Source of the DNA: a virus
IMG/VR virus record: IMGVR_UViG_3300047476_001680
Coordinates: 24,751-88,750 of that record
Length of the DNA: 64,000 nucleotides
Strand: one strand, 5' to 3'
In this document: positions 18,272-26,235 of the stretch, piece after piece
Layout of the letters: every line of letters begins with the position of its first letter
Position numbering within the stretch: position 1 is the stretch's first letter
Program-made: the position numbers and the translations under genes
Notes under the pieces: model-generated
What the model was told of the DNA's origin: nothing
The model's database searches: none
Seen by the model: the letters and a program-made list of their open reading frames with translations, nothing else

Positions 18272-19643
18272 AATATTCGCATTGGCGCCAAAATTCAGAC
18301 ATTTCTGGAAATGATTTTAGAAAGTCTGTCCCCCGGCGGCGATCGTGTTCGTTAAAAAACTTATAAAAGTCAGCTTGTTGCATTGTAACATAATCTGGAT
18401 CAAGATTGCGACCTTCATTCATCCAATCTATCACACGCTGTAATCTCTGTAACTCATAATCTTTGAATCCTTTAAATGGCCTAGTTGGATCTTCCAGATT
18501 CTTCATTATGAACACCCAGCTTTCCTCTAGAAGATCAGAATACACTTCTGGTAAAATTTGTAGACTCTGATGTGTGGGCTGCCTAAGTATGGGCGTATCA
18601 AACCAAACTCTCTGATAGGTTTTGCTATATATCTCTCTAAGTCCCATAATGGCATTAAACAACTCACGGACACCAGTTACATTTAGAGCATTCATTGTGA
18701 TAATAAATGTAAGGCTGCTTCTATTGGGAACTTCATTTAAAAATCTATTTACATTATCCCAGAGCCTGTTAAAATCCAACCCATTTCTACCATATTCAGC
18801 TTTTCCCCCCACACAGTCCAAACTCACATACTGCATAAAGTGCTGTAGGTGTTTGGGTTCGTTGGTAGTTAATCTCTTTACATAGTCCAGATATTTTTCA
18901 AACAACTCTGGTTCTACACTGAAGTTACTGGTCACATCAAGATGTAGATCAGGACTGGGATTTTCCAGAACGTAATCAAATACTCTATAGGTATTGCGAT
19001 CCATCAAGGGCTCGCCACCAGTCATCCTAAAGTGTTTTAGTTTCGGGTAGAGTTCAGGCCACCAGGACCAAAAGGCATCAACATATGGATTATCTTCACG
19101 AGCGGGGATAGGTTTTCTCCGACCCAGGAAGTAACTAGGCTCGTTATGAAGATTACTAGTGGGATATGCTCCGTGCCTAGCAATTTCGTCAGCCCAACTG
19201 CTACTAAACTGAGGGCTACAATAACTACACTTAAGGTTACAAGCGTGATTAAAATTGACTTCCACATAACTTGGTATTTCATTTTCTTCTCCGGTACTAT
19301 TTACAATACGATCAAAATGTTCCGCGGCCCAGGGTTCGCCGCTGCGATAGTGCCTGTCACTTAAATTACCTAGGTCTTCTTGTGTCCAGCAATAGCTGCA
19401 CTCTTGTGGGCGTTCGTTGCGTAGCATAATTCGACGCTGTTCTTTTTTGTGCGGTGTATTATGTAATGCACTGGGATTGTCTTTTAGCAAGGATGCGTCT
19501 ATTTCGTGTAGCGGGGGATGATAACAACTATTTGTTAATCCTGTGGGCAAGTGAAGACTAACCTGTTGCCATTTAGCTAGGCACAAACCTTCCCCCAGTT
19601 TGGATTTCATTTGTTCTGCTGCTGAAAGAAAATCGCTTGACAT
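18255..19643 (-). CDS. Radical SAM enzyme, SC-HP/HNT subfamily (array member 7)
   Basis: This is the first-transcribed radical SAM gene of the array. It has Cys-x-x-Lys-Trp (CLAKW), SCYHPPLHE, NPSALHNT, RPQECSYCW, radical SAM cysteines 135, 139 and 142 (HACNLKCSYC), MTGGEPLM and the C-terminal HDRRRGTDFLKSFPEM. I choose the ATG at 19643 over a TTG six bases upstream because GAGG lies eight bases before it and it forms a TAATG junction with the glycosyltransferase-like gene. Direct coupling of a sugar-transferase-like gene to a radical SAM gene supports a shared pathway. Confidence 0.92.
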   Translation of the reverse strand: MSSDFLSAAEQMKSKLGEGLCLAKWQQVSLHLPTGLTNSCYHPPLHEIDASLLKDNPSALHNTPHKKEQRRIMLRNERPQECSYCWTQEDLGNLSDRHYRSGEPWAAEHFDRIVNSTGEENEIPSYVEVNFNHACNLKCSYCSPQFSSSWADEIARHGAYPTSNLHNEPSYFLGRRKPIPAREDNPYVDAFWSWWPELYPKLKHFRMTGGEPLMDRNTYRVFDYVLENPSPDLHLDVTSNFSVEPELFEKYLDYVKRLTTNEPKHLQHFMQYVSLDCVGGKAEYGRNGLDFNRLWDNVNRFLNEVPNRSSLTFIITMNALNVTGVRELFNAIMGLREIYSKTYQRVWFDTPILRQPTHQSLQILPEVYSDLLEESWVFIMKNLEDPTRPFKGFKDYELQRLQRVIDWMNEGRNLDPDYVTMQQADFYKFFNEHDRRRGTDFLKSFPEMSEFWRQCEYYAKTK

Positions 19644-20578
19644 TACCAACCCTCAATTCTACGGATGACGTCTAGTTCAGTCATCATTACTTCAGTGTTT
19701 CTCTGCCCAGTACTATAATGATGCTTGAAAAATTTACTTTGTTCAGGAGACAAAGTTGTTATAGGTAACCCCAGTCGATTTTTTAGAGAATCTTCAATGT
19801 TTTGACAGCCCACTAGTGGATCTTCCTTGCCAAAACTATCCCAGAGTTTTTCTAACATATCAAAATCTTGAACGTGATGGTGATCCCATTTTTCCAGCAT
19901 AATCATATATGTGCCCAGTCTGGCTCCATACATTGCCCAGTAACCATTTTCTACATCTGCTCCCACACTCTGCCAGATGCATAGATGATCGTAATTACGA
20001 TTGTTAACCTTTTGTTCGAACTCTTGTAGTGTCGGTTTGTGTCCGCGATCTAGACACATCTTCACTCCTTCACGAAACCCAGCACGCCAGGCCTGTTTGG
20101 CACTGCCGTTGGGATAGGTGGTACTATAACAATTATGCATCGCAAAATATTTTGGATCAAAACAAAACTCCACCGATGTTTCTTCTCTGCCGTCGGAGTT
20201 TTCGTGAGTACGCATATTGTTGACAAATTCGCGGCTCCAGACACTGAGACCACCATTACCATACCTTAAACCATTGATGACATTTCTGGCTTTCCAACGG
20301 AAGGCTGCACCCTGGTATTCTGGTTTTAATGTCAACTGTAGGTTAAAAAATTCTGGATCAGGTAGGTTATCACCATCAATTAATACAAACCATTCAGTGT
20401 CACTGGTGTTGGCTGCGGCCTTGTGAGCAGCATCAGACCCCTTGATGCCATCAACCCTCTTGGCCCAGGGAATCATATTTTGTATCTTAACCCAAAAGTC
20501 TTCCTTTTTGGGTTCATCATAGGTTAAGAAAATTACATCTAGGTCAGCAATATCAAGTGTGTCGATGTGTGTAGTCAT
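19643..20578 (-). CDS. GT-A (family 2-like) glycosyltransferase
   Basis: The N-terminal half looks like a GT-A fold: strand DVIFLTYDEP at 14-23, then TEWFVLIDGDN at 61-71 with the acidic DGD motif (68-70) expected to bind metal and nucleotide sugar. NGLRYGNGGLSVW and KQAWRAGFREGVKM follow, and both recur in the C-terminal module of the 794-residue repeat protein. I use the ATG at 20578; a TTG 27 bases upstream is possible. The start overlaps the preceding gene by 26 bases. It is the only copy of this module in the window with an intact acidic motif, so it is the likely active enzyme of the set. Confidence 0.75.
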   Translation of the reverse strand: MTTHIDTLDIADLDVIFLTYDEPKKEDFWVKIQNMIPWAKRVDGIKGSDAAHKAAANTSDTEWFVLIDGDNLPDPEFFNLQLTLKPEYQGAAFRWKARNVINGLRYGNGGLSVWSREFVNNMRTHENSDGREETSVEFCFDPKYFAMHNCYSTTYPNGSAKQAWRAGFREGVKMCLDRGHKPTLQEFEQKVNNRNYDHLCIWQSVGADVENGYWAMYGARLGTYMIMLEKWDHHHVQDFDMLEKLWDSFGKEDPLVGCQNIEDSLKNRLGLPITTLSPEQSKFFKHHYSTGQRNTEVMMTELDVIRRIEGW

Positions 20579-20933
20579 AATAGTCAATGTGTTCAAAATC
20601 TTCAAGGTCGTTTTTTTCTAGTACCAGGGCTGCGTGTCCTGGCACTGTGGGAATACCGGTACTACTTTTTTTAAGTTTTCTTTTTAGCTCAACACTGTGC
20701 ACAATGAGTTCAGCTACTCTATCCTTAATGTGATACTGGTGATAATTATGATATATTTCTTGTTCAACAACTATATAAGGTAATTCTGTCCCAGGATGGT
20801 TTATCATACTGCACATTTTGATATCACCATTTTCATTATAGTACCATCGATATTCAGGAATCTCAGGTCTATAATCCAGGTGCTCCTGGTAGGCTGCCAT
20901 CAAGGCTTTAAATAATTCCTGCTCTGCGTTCAT
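20553..20933 (-). CDS. Hypothetical protein (126 aa)
   Basis: This small acidic, Tyr-rich protein contains EYRWYYNENGDI (about 26-37) and YIVVEQEIYHNYHQYHIKD (about 53-71). I recall similar 'ExRxYY...DG' proteins as a common small family in marine T4-like phages, but no function is known to me. It has no cysteine motif and no membrane segment. It overlaps both neighbours by about 26 bases each, so it is firmly part of the train. Confidence 0.75.
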   Translation of the reverse strand: MNAEQELFKALMAAYQEHLDYRPEIPEYRWYYNENGDIKMCSMINHPGTELPYIVVEQEIYHNYHQYHIKDRVAELIVHSVELKRKLKKSSTGIPTVPGHAALVLEKNDLEDFEHIDYYDYTHRHT

Positions 20934-21765
20934 AGTATTCGATTAATTCCTGTGTGGCATACTCTTTTTCGTAATAGTGAACTGGCCAATATTGATTTAC
21001 ACCATTAATACGTATCATATCCCCGTCACGTTCACTCATAACTGCATCATACCAGGGTATGCCCACATTGTAGCCATTTATTTCTGGTTTCATATGTGCA
21101 AACTTTATAAAATCCAAACTGGGCAGTGTGACATTTTCCACCCCAATCATCTGTGCTGTCACCGCATATAATACATCAGTACTAGGCACATCTTCGCGAC
21201 AATTCTTTAACACTTTATTTTTTAATTCGTCCCAGTGTTCTCGAATTTGATTGGCTGTTCTAAAAAAATTAGCGCCAGTATGAGAAAATCTGAAATACAT
21301 CAGCCCAGTGTATACATCAGGTAATGAATTACTGTCAAAAAATCTTCTGTATTCTCTACTAGTTGCTGGAATTCCCAGACTGGTTAGACAACCCAGAGGC
21401 ATTAATACATCGCGAAGTCTAAAACTTGGTAACCAATGATCTATGCTGCTAGTAAAAAGAAGATCACTTTCTAACTTGATAGTTTCTTTAAAAGGCGTTA
21501 GGCTAAATGTCTGGCACTCGTTGGCCAGTCTCCATTTAGAGTCGTCAGAATTATAATTATTTTCGATCTCAATGACGTAATCAAAAACTCTCCGATGCCG
21601 GTCAGTCAGTAACTCTGCTGTTTTTTTATCAACCACCACCGCATATTTGTTTTGCTTTTGTGTGCATTTAACATTAAGAGCCTGCAGATAAGCTAGACTC
21701 AAATAGTCTACCTCTGATGTATTTTCGGCTATGGTTAAAAAACCCAGTTGTTCTTTATGCTGCAT
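20908..21765 (-). CDS. Glycosyltransferase-like protein, family 8-type fold, degenerate DxD
   Basis: The N-terminus resembles its upstream neighbour: GFLTIAENTSEVDYLSLAYLQA against GVVMFASNTEQIDYLKIASRCA. This suggests two paralogous GT-A proteins in tandem. The usual DxD position holds ESD (99-101, KLESDLLF), which could still bind metal but is weaker. The C-terminal part carries a conserved-looking INGYNVGIPWYDAV segment and HYYEKEYATQELIEYYE. It overlaps the upstream gene by 11 bases and the downstream gene by 26. It may be a transferase or a non-catalytic partner of the upstream enzyme. Confidence 0.65.
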   Translation of the reverse strand: MQHKEQLGFLTIAENTSEVDYLSLAYLQALNVKCTQKQNKYAVVVDKKTAELLTDRHRRVFDYVIEIENNYNSDDSKWRLANECQTFSLTPFKETIKLESDLLFTSSIDHWLPSFRLRDVLMPLGCLTSLGIPATSREYRRFFDSNSLPDVYTGLMYFRFSHTGANFFRTANQIREHWDELKNKVLKNCREDVPSTDVLYAVTAQMIGVENVTLPSLDFIKFAHMKPEINGYNVGIPWYDAVMSERDGDMIRINGVNQYWPVHYYEKEYATQELIEYYERRAGII

Positions 21766-22567
21766 TACTAATATATTGTTCTAAAAAATTATTAAAATTG
21801 TCTGATAACAAATACATCTTGTCCATAACGTGTATGTCCTGTATGGGAGATATCAATGCTCTGTCCCTTGTTCGTATTACTATTGAGTTATTGAGACTTT
21901 CCATTGCCTTGATTTCATTATCAAAAGTAAACATCGACCAGGGTATTCGTTTATTTTTCTCTAGTTTATACCCGTTGATAACTAGATCCGCGATGGCGAA
22001 GGCGTAATCATTTCTATAACTCTGATTAAAAATATTAAACATTGCACAGTAGTAACTATATCTATTTTCTATCCTCCTTACCAAATCAAATAAACTTTGG
22101 CTTACTGGTGTTCTATTAAAAACAATCACGGTGGCCCAGATATAGTTTATACTGCCGCGAGCCATTGGTTGTGTCAGTGTTTCGTACCCATTGTAACTAT
22201 CTCCCATAATTTTATAGTCGAAATCAGCATCCATCAATTTGGCAAGATTATCTGTGAGAGGCAAATAATCAGCGTCAATTAAAATAGTGGTGTCGTAAGG
22301 ACTGAGCTCGTAGGCACTGTATCTGCTTTTATTCCTCCAAGCCCAGGCCTGGTTATTATAATATTTGGTATTAGAATTATCTAGTGCATCAATGTTTATA
22401 ATCTTATCAAATAATGAATTTTGGTAATCTTGAGAATCAGTGATCAGAGTTACAGGAAGTGCTAGTGTATGCTGCACTAGTTGTGCACATCTCGATGCTA
22501 TTTTTAGGTAATCTATTTGCTCAGTATTACTGGCAAACATAACCACTCCTTTAGACTTTTCTGACAC
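21755..22567 (-). CDS. GT-A glycosyltransferase-like protein with DAD motif
   Basis: The first strand GVVMFASN and the TTILIDADYLPLT block with DAD at 98-100 fit a GT-A nucleotide-diphospho-sugar transferase of the family 8 type. The later ARGSINYIWATVIVFNRT segment also fits. The start is uncertain. The GTG at 22567 keeps the complete first strand. An ATG at 22540 has AAAGGAG five bases before it, the better ribosome site, but would trim that strand. The gene overlaps the upstream small protein by 17 bases. The protein lacks membrane segments. Donor and acceptor are unknown. Confidence 0.7.
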   Translation of the reverse strand: MSEKSKGVVMFASNTEQIDYLKIASRCAQLVQHTLALPVTLITDSQDYQNSLFDKIINIDALDNSNTKYYNNQAWAWRNKSRYSAYELSPYDTTILIDADYLPLTDNLAKLMDADFDYKIMGDSYNGYETLTQPMARGSINYIWATVIVFNRTPVSQSLFDLVRRIENRYSYYCAMFNIFNQSYRNDYAFAIADLVINGYKLEKNKRIPWSMFTFDNEIKAMESLNNSIVIRTRDRALISPIQDIHVMDKMYLLSDNFNNFLEQYISNAA

Positions 22568-22865
22568 GAGTTATTTCCTGATATTGCTGATGCCAAGCGT
22601 TCATTTGTACTTGATAGTGTTGCCGGGCTAGGTCGTAGAATTCAGTTCGATTTACCTTTACTGGATTTTCATAAACGTCTGCCAGAAATAATTCCTCATC
22701 AGGCCAGGTTGCCACAAAGGATAATAATTCGGGAGTTGCCAAGAACATCCCGCCATTATAAGTAAAATGCAGATTGGTTTTTATTGCTTCCCTGATTAAC
22801 TTTTTGTTTATCTGGATATCAGTTGCTTGTCGCACTGATTCCGCTAGCTGACTTATTGAATTCAT
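22551..22865 (-). CDS. Conserved-looking small protein (104 aa), first gene of the train
   Basis: This is the first gene after the hairpin that ends the structural operon. The sequence has a distinctive middle, IKTNLHFTYNGGMFLATPELLSFV, and a C-terminal HYQVQMNAWHQQYQEITRVRKV. I recall very similar proteins in many marine T4-like phages, where they are annotated as hypothetical. There is no known function, no cysteines and no membrane segment. It overlaps the next gene by 17 bases. A clear promoter in front of it is not visible, so the train may depend on read-through from the tail genes. Confidence 0.8.
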   Translation of the reverse strand: MNSISQLAESVRQATDIQINKKLIREAIKTNLHFTYNGGMFLATPELLSFVATWPDEELFLADVYENPVKVNRTEFYDLARQHYQVQMNAWHQQYQEITRVRKV

Positions 22866-22880
22866 AATTTAAATGTGATA

Positions 22881-22909
22881 AAGGCCTACAGTAGTATACT
22901 ATAGGCCTT
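22881..22909 (-). terminator. Hairpin between structural operon and radical SAM/glycan train
   Basis: AAGGCCTA and TAGGCCTT pair perfectly over eight bases. After a C/A mismatch, AGTA and TACT extend the stem around a three-base loop. On the minus strand the hairpin is followed by TTTATCACATTT, a weak T-rich tract. It therefore could terminate part of the transcription coming from the tail genes while allowing read-through into the downstream train. Confidence 0.65.
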
Positions 22910-22941
22910 GAGCAGTGTCAATATTTTATTGGTAATTGCTT

Positions 22942-23892
22942 TTAGGTAATTGTTATAGTACCCCAAGTGTTTGCCAAGAAAGTTGTTTCTGGTGGTACGA
23001 TATCGATTCTAGTAGTAATGGTACCAGAAATATCATCGCTAGTAGTGTCTGCACCAGATTCAGCAGACTGGAATCCTTGGTTGATTGTGTAGGTAAAAGT
23101 TAACACATTACCCACATCCAGGTAGGTGGCGTCCTGTTGGCCATTGGTTCTTAGTCTTAGGGTAACGTTACTATCAGTATATTGAGCTGTAGTGGCTGTT
23201 GCCTGGAATAAAGTAACGTTAGATGAGGTCAATTGCCAGTAGCCCACGTTAGTTGTGTCAGTGACTGAACCGCCACCAGTGCCTGATCTTGCAGAAGCAT
23301 TGCCACCGCGAATAGTCTTGGCAGTCATCATTGGCTGGAAAGCCACGAATGTCGCGCCCCTTGAGGTGGAGTCAGTTCTAGTAATTGCAGGCACATTGAA
23401 AACAATGGCGCCACCAGCATTAAAGAAGAATCTGGCTGCATCTGGACTGGCAAAGCTTACTGTCCTGGTAACGTTTACAGTGTACAGTGCAGAAGAAGTT
23501 GTAGAATAAGAAGCGTTGGCATTGGTGCCAGTAATAGTTGTACCCACTGCGCTGTAGTTATTACGATTGGTATAAGCTGTGGTTAAGTTACCAGTGACCT
23601 GACTGTAAAAAGTAATAGTGTCACCAGCAACAGGCAAAGTGGTAATAATGTTTGCACCAGAATCTTGATGTCGACGCATTTGGTTTAAATCATTAAAAAA
23701 CTCTGACCATTGAGTAGCAGTAACAGTGTTGCCCACTGTTACGTTTGCAGGCACTACTTGTCCATAGCCGCTGTCACCTTTTCCTCTACCCCAGACAGTG
23801 GCAAGTTCTCCGGATATTTTGGCGCCGGCATTACTTCCTATAAAACTATTATAGTCAGATGCTTGAATTAAACCAGTTTGTGCGTAAGTCAT
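22942..23892 (-). CDS. Putative virion structural protein (316 aa)
   Basis: The protein is rich in Thr, Ser, Asn and Val, with beta-strand-like segments throughout, as in phage tail adhesins. The N-terminus MTYAQTGLIQASDYNSFIGS and the WSEFFNDLNQMRRHQ segment (about 82-96) recall a widespread marine-phage structural family, a helical N-terminal anchor followed by a beta-rich body. There are no cysteines or enzymatic motifs. AGGAATAAGAT before the ATG gives a plausible ribosome site, and a late-promoter-like octamer lies 28 bases upstream. It is the last gene of the structural operon before the hairpin. Confidence 0.75.
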   Translation of the reverse strand: MTYAQTGLIQASDYNSFIGSNAGAKISGELATVWGRGKGDSGYGQVVPANVTVGNTVTATQWSEFFNDLNQMRRHQDSGANIITTLPVAGDTITFYSQVTGNLTTAYTNRNNYSAVGTTITGTNANASYSTTSSALYTVNVTRTVSFASPDAARFFFNAGGAIVFNVPAITRTDSTSRGATFVAFQPMMTAKTIRGGNASARSGTGGGSVTDTTNVGYWQLTSSNVTLFQATATTAQYTDSNVTLRLRTNGQQDATYLDVGNVLTFTYTINQGFQSAESGADTTSDDISGTITTRIDIVPPETTFLANTWGTITIT

Positions 23893-23914
23893 ATCTTATT
23901 CCTAAAATTTCTAT

Positions 23915-25414
23915 TTAAATATTTATTCTAACGATAGCCAGCACTGTATTTTCTCCCTCGTCTTTTTTATCTTCAAGAGATCTACCTATAACGTTAAATG
24001 GGGTAACTTCCTCAGATTTGGCGGCACGGGCCAGACCGTTTCCTGCAGATACCAAGCGATCTCCTTTGGAGACAGCGCCAATGGCTCTTACTGGGACGCG
24101 ACCTGATAGTACTACCGCAGGATGTGATTTTTCGTCACCAACTTCTGAGTTCATTAAGTATGCGGGAGCAGTACTGATTACTCCAAGAACATCTTGACTC
24201 AGTTCTTGTGTTTCCAGAGTGACTTCATAGAAACCACCCACACGCACTAATGTGCCAGGTTGGTAAACATTATCTGCTGCAAATCTTTCGGCCAAGTCAG
24301 CGTATTCGGCTGAACTAGCTCTACCTTGGAGAGTGACTGCTGTAATAGTGTTAGCAAATACATTACTAAAGTATCTAGTACTACTACCTATTGTACCACT
24401 TATATTAGATGCAGGTATTACATTACTGGTGTTTATAGTTACATTACCAACAACTACACTGGAAGTTGCGGCATAGGTGGCTGCTTGCACCTGTGTATTA
24501 GAGTAAATTCTCAGTGCTTCTACACTGCTACCAGAATTGACGACGTTTACTGCAATGTCACCGCTGTTAACGGTGTTTTGTAACCTTACTAAACTGGTTG
24601 ATCCGCCCACAATTCGGAACTGGCTGGCATTACCAAAACTTACACCAGCCTCATTGGTAGAAGAAAACTGTATGGCGCCGCTCAAGACTTGGCCATTGCC
24701 TGTTGTGGTGACATAGGCGTTGGCATCAATATTACCTAGTTTATCTGAATTAGTGGCAGTTCCGACTAGTTTAACGTTGGCACTGCTAAATGTGAAACCT
24801 GTATATAAGTTGGCATTAGAACCAAAAGATGTCGTAATGTCCGTGGTTAATGTGCTGGCATCTGACCCCATTGTGAAATCACTGCCGCTCAGGACTGCCA
24901 CAACATTGCCATCAATATAGAATGCTGTGACAGTTTTACTTGCCCCCACACTACTATCAACTGTACCAGTTACCGTGCCACTGGTGCCGGCATTACTACT
25001 AAATGTGCTTTCACCAACTTTGACCCAGGCGTTGCCATTGTAAATTTTTAGTGCTTTGTTAGCTGGATCTGTGGTCTTGTCAAACCAAAGGTCGCCTTCT
25101 TTGACAGTGGCTGAAGCTGCTACTACATTACTGATAGTCAGCTTGGCCAGACTGTTAAATCGAGTGCCATCATATACTTTAAGTGACAAGTTGGCTTTAT
25201 CGTACCATAACTGACCGGTTAAAATATTTGTGGGATTGGGCTGCGTATCGCTGGCAAAATTTTCAGTAATTCTTAGAAAATTTTGATTCAGGGCTGGGCC
25301 GTAATCTGCTGAGTTTTTACCAATGAACTGAACTACATAGTCAGTGGTAGGAGTAACTAGACCTGCACTAATTGACAGTGGGGTGCCGTCTTGTTTATTA
25401 ATTGTATATGCCAT
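23915..25414 (-). CDS. Tail fibre/adhesin-like structural protein with C-terminal DLAE domain (499 aa)
   Basis: The N-terminal half has repeats of a short 'LWYDKANLSLKVYDGTRF ... LWFDKTTDPANKALKIYNGNAW' module (about 68-130), typical of fibre proteins that trimerise. The C-terminal 130 residues (SAEYADLAERF ... GTLVRVGG ... VLGVISTAPAYLMN) match the end of the 530-residue protein encoded downstream of it in gene order by eye. This terminal domain resembles self-cleaving or chaperone-like fibre ends (peptidase G2-type), a family assignment I make with caution. A late-promoter octamer lies about 23 bases before the ATG. Confidence 0.78.
   Translation of the reverse strand: MAYTINKQDGTPLSISAGLVTPTTDYVVQFIGKNSADYGPALNQNFLRITENFASDTQPNPTNILTGQLWYDKANLSLKVYDGTRFNSLAKLTISNVVAASATVKEGDLWFDKTTDPANKALKIYNGNAWVKVGESTFSSNAGTSGTVTGTVDSSVGASKTVTAFYIDGNVVAVLSGSDFTMGSDASTLTTDITTSFGSNANLYTGFTFSSANVKLVGTATNSDKLGNIDANAYVTTTGNGQVLSGAIQFSSTNEAGVSFGNASQFRIVGGSTSLVRLQNTVNSGDIAVNVVNSGSSVEALRIYSNTQVQAATYAATSSVVVGNVTINTSNVIPASNISGTIGSSTRYFSNVFANTITAVTLQGRASSAEYADLAERFAADNVYQPGTLVRVGGFYEVTLETQELSQDVLGVISTAPAYLMNSEVGDEKSHPAVVLSGRVPVRAIGAVSKGDRLVSAGNGLARAAKSEEVTPFNVIGRSLEDKKDEGENTVLAIVRINI
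23920..23927 (-). promoter_or_regulatory. Late-promoter-like octamer before the 316-aa structural gene
   Basis: AATAAATA lies 28 bases before the ATG and overlaps the end of the upstream gene. Seven of eight positions match TATAAATA. Confidence 0.55.
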
Positions 25415-25436
25415 TGTTCTAATCCAATAATAAGTG

Positions 25437-25444
25437 TATTTATC
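25437..25444 (-). promoter_or_regulatory. Late-promoter-like octamer before the 499-aa fibre gene
   Basis: GATAAATA followed by C lies 23 bases before the ATG. The nonamer is identical to that in front of the whole structural operon. Confidence 0.66.
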
Positions 25445-25452
25445 CCTAGTCG

Positions 25453-26085
25453 TTAAGCATTGCTTGTGAGGTTAGTCAAACTTTGAATTCTTATAGTATA
25501 ATCAATTTGAATTAACCTGTTCAGCGCCTTCTGAACTGGATGAAATATAACGTGTGTGAGTAATCTTCCTGTTTTTTGCACAGAGCTTTCAGTATAGGGA
25601 TCATTTGACACTATACCAAGCTCGTCAAATACGAAGTCGCCGCTTAGAGTAGCACTATTGTCAAAAGCAGCTTGTCCAGCAGGCTCTGAGTAATCCAAGA
25701 GGCAGCTGATAAAAATATCCGTGTAGACTGTGCCGTCGGTGTGGCGCACCTCTACGAAATTTTTGGCTGTATCTGTATTAAGTGGGCTGTTATTGTCCAC
25801 TACTTTAAAATAGGTTTGGTTGTAGAGATCAGCGTTTCTTCCGTCGCTGGTATTTGTTTTAGTTGGCAAATACGTCACTATACCCGTGCTGTCAATGGCT
25901 GTGGCGCCGTTGCCAAAGGCCATAAGGTAAATAGTACCCAACCCTTTGTTGGCGAAGCTCTTGGCCAGGGCTTCACTCATATTTTCAAAATGAATAGCAT
26001 TGGACTTGTCAACAAATACTTCCGCAGTGACAGGGTCAAATATTTTAATATGCCCCATCATCATAGTATTATTTTTATCAAACAT
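25453..26085 (-). CDS. Virion structural protein (210 aa)
   Basis: The N-terminus MMMGHIKIFDPVTAEVFVDKSNAIHFENMSEALAKSF is of a type I associate with structural proteins of marine myoviruses. The middle part has beta-rich stretches and the C-terminus is basic (HPVQKALNRLIQIDYTIRIQSL). The frame allows GTG at 26088 or the adjacent ATG at 26085; I prefer the ATG. It follows a 48-residue gene whose C-terminal half is a clear short copy of this N-terminus (GFLKITDPESGQTIVETGN). No enzymatic motif is visible. A role in the tail or baseplate is inferred from context. Confidence 0.75.
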   Translation of the reverse strand: MFDKNNTMMMGHIKIFDPVTAEVFVDKSNAIHFENMSEALAKSFANKGLGTIYLMAFGNGATAIDSTGIVTYLPTKTNTSDGRNADLYNQTYFKVVDNNSPLNTDTAKNFVEVRHTDGTVYTDIFISCLLDYSEPAGQAAFDNSATLSGDFVFDELGIVSNDPYTESSVQKTGRLLTHVIFHPVQKALNRLIQIDYTIRIQSLTNLTSNA

Positions 26086-26088
26086 CAC

Positions 26089-26235
26089 TTAGTTTCCAGT
26101 TTCAACAATGGTTTGCCCCGATTCGGGGTCAGTTATCTTTAGAAATCCACGAACATAGATGCCGCTAAGGTCATCTGGTTTTGTCTCGGGTGTGGGTTTT
26201 TCCTGATCTCTTTCAGTATTTTCATTATTTATCAT
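26089..26235 (-). CDS. 48-aa partial paralogue of the adjacent structural protein
   Basis: A short frame between the 530-residue and 210-residue genes starts with ATGA over the upstream stop and ends three bases before the next ATG. The first 20 residues are charged and Pro-rich (ERDQEKPTPETKPDD). The rest, YVRGFLKITDPESGQTIVETGN, aligns with GHIKIFDPVTAEVFVDKSN of the next gene. It looks like a duplicated N-terminal module expressed on its own. The function is unknown; it could compete for or cap the same binding site in the virion. Confidence 0.7.
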   Translation of the reverse strand: MINNENTERDQEKPTPETKPDDLSGIYVRGFLKITDPESGQTIVETGN

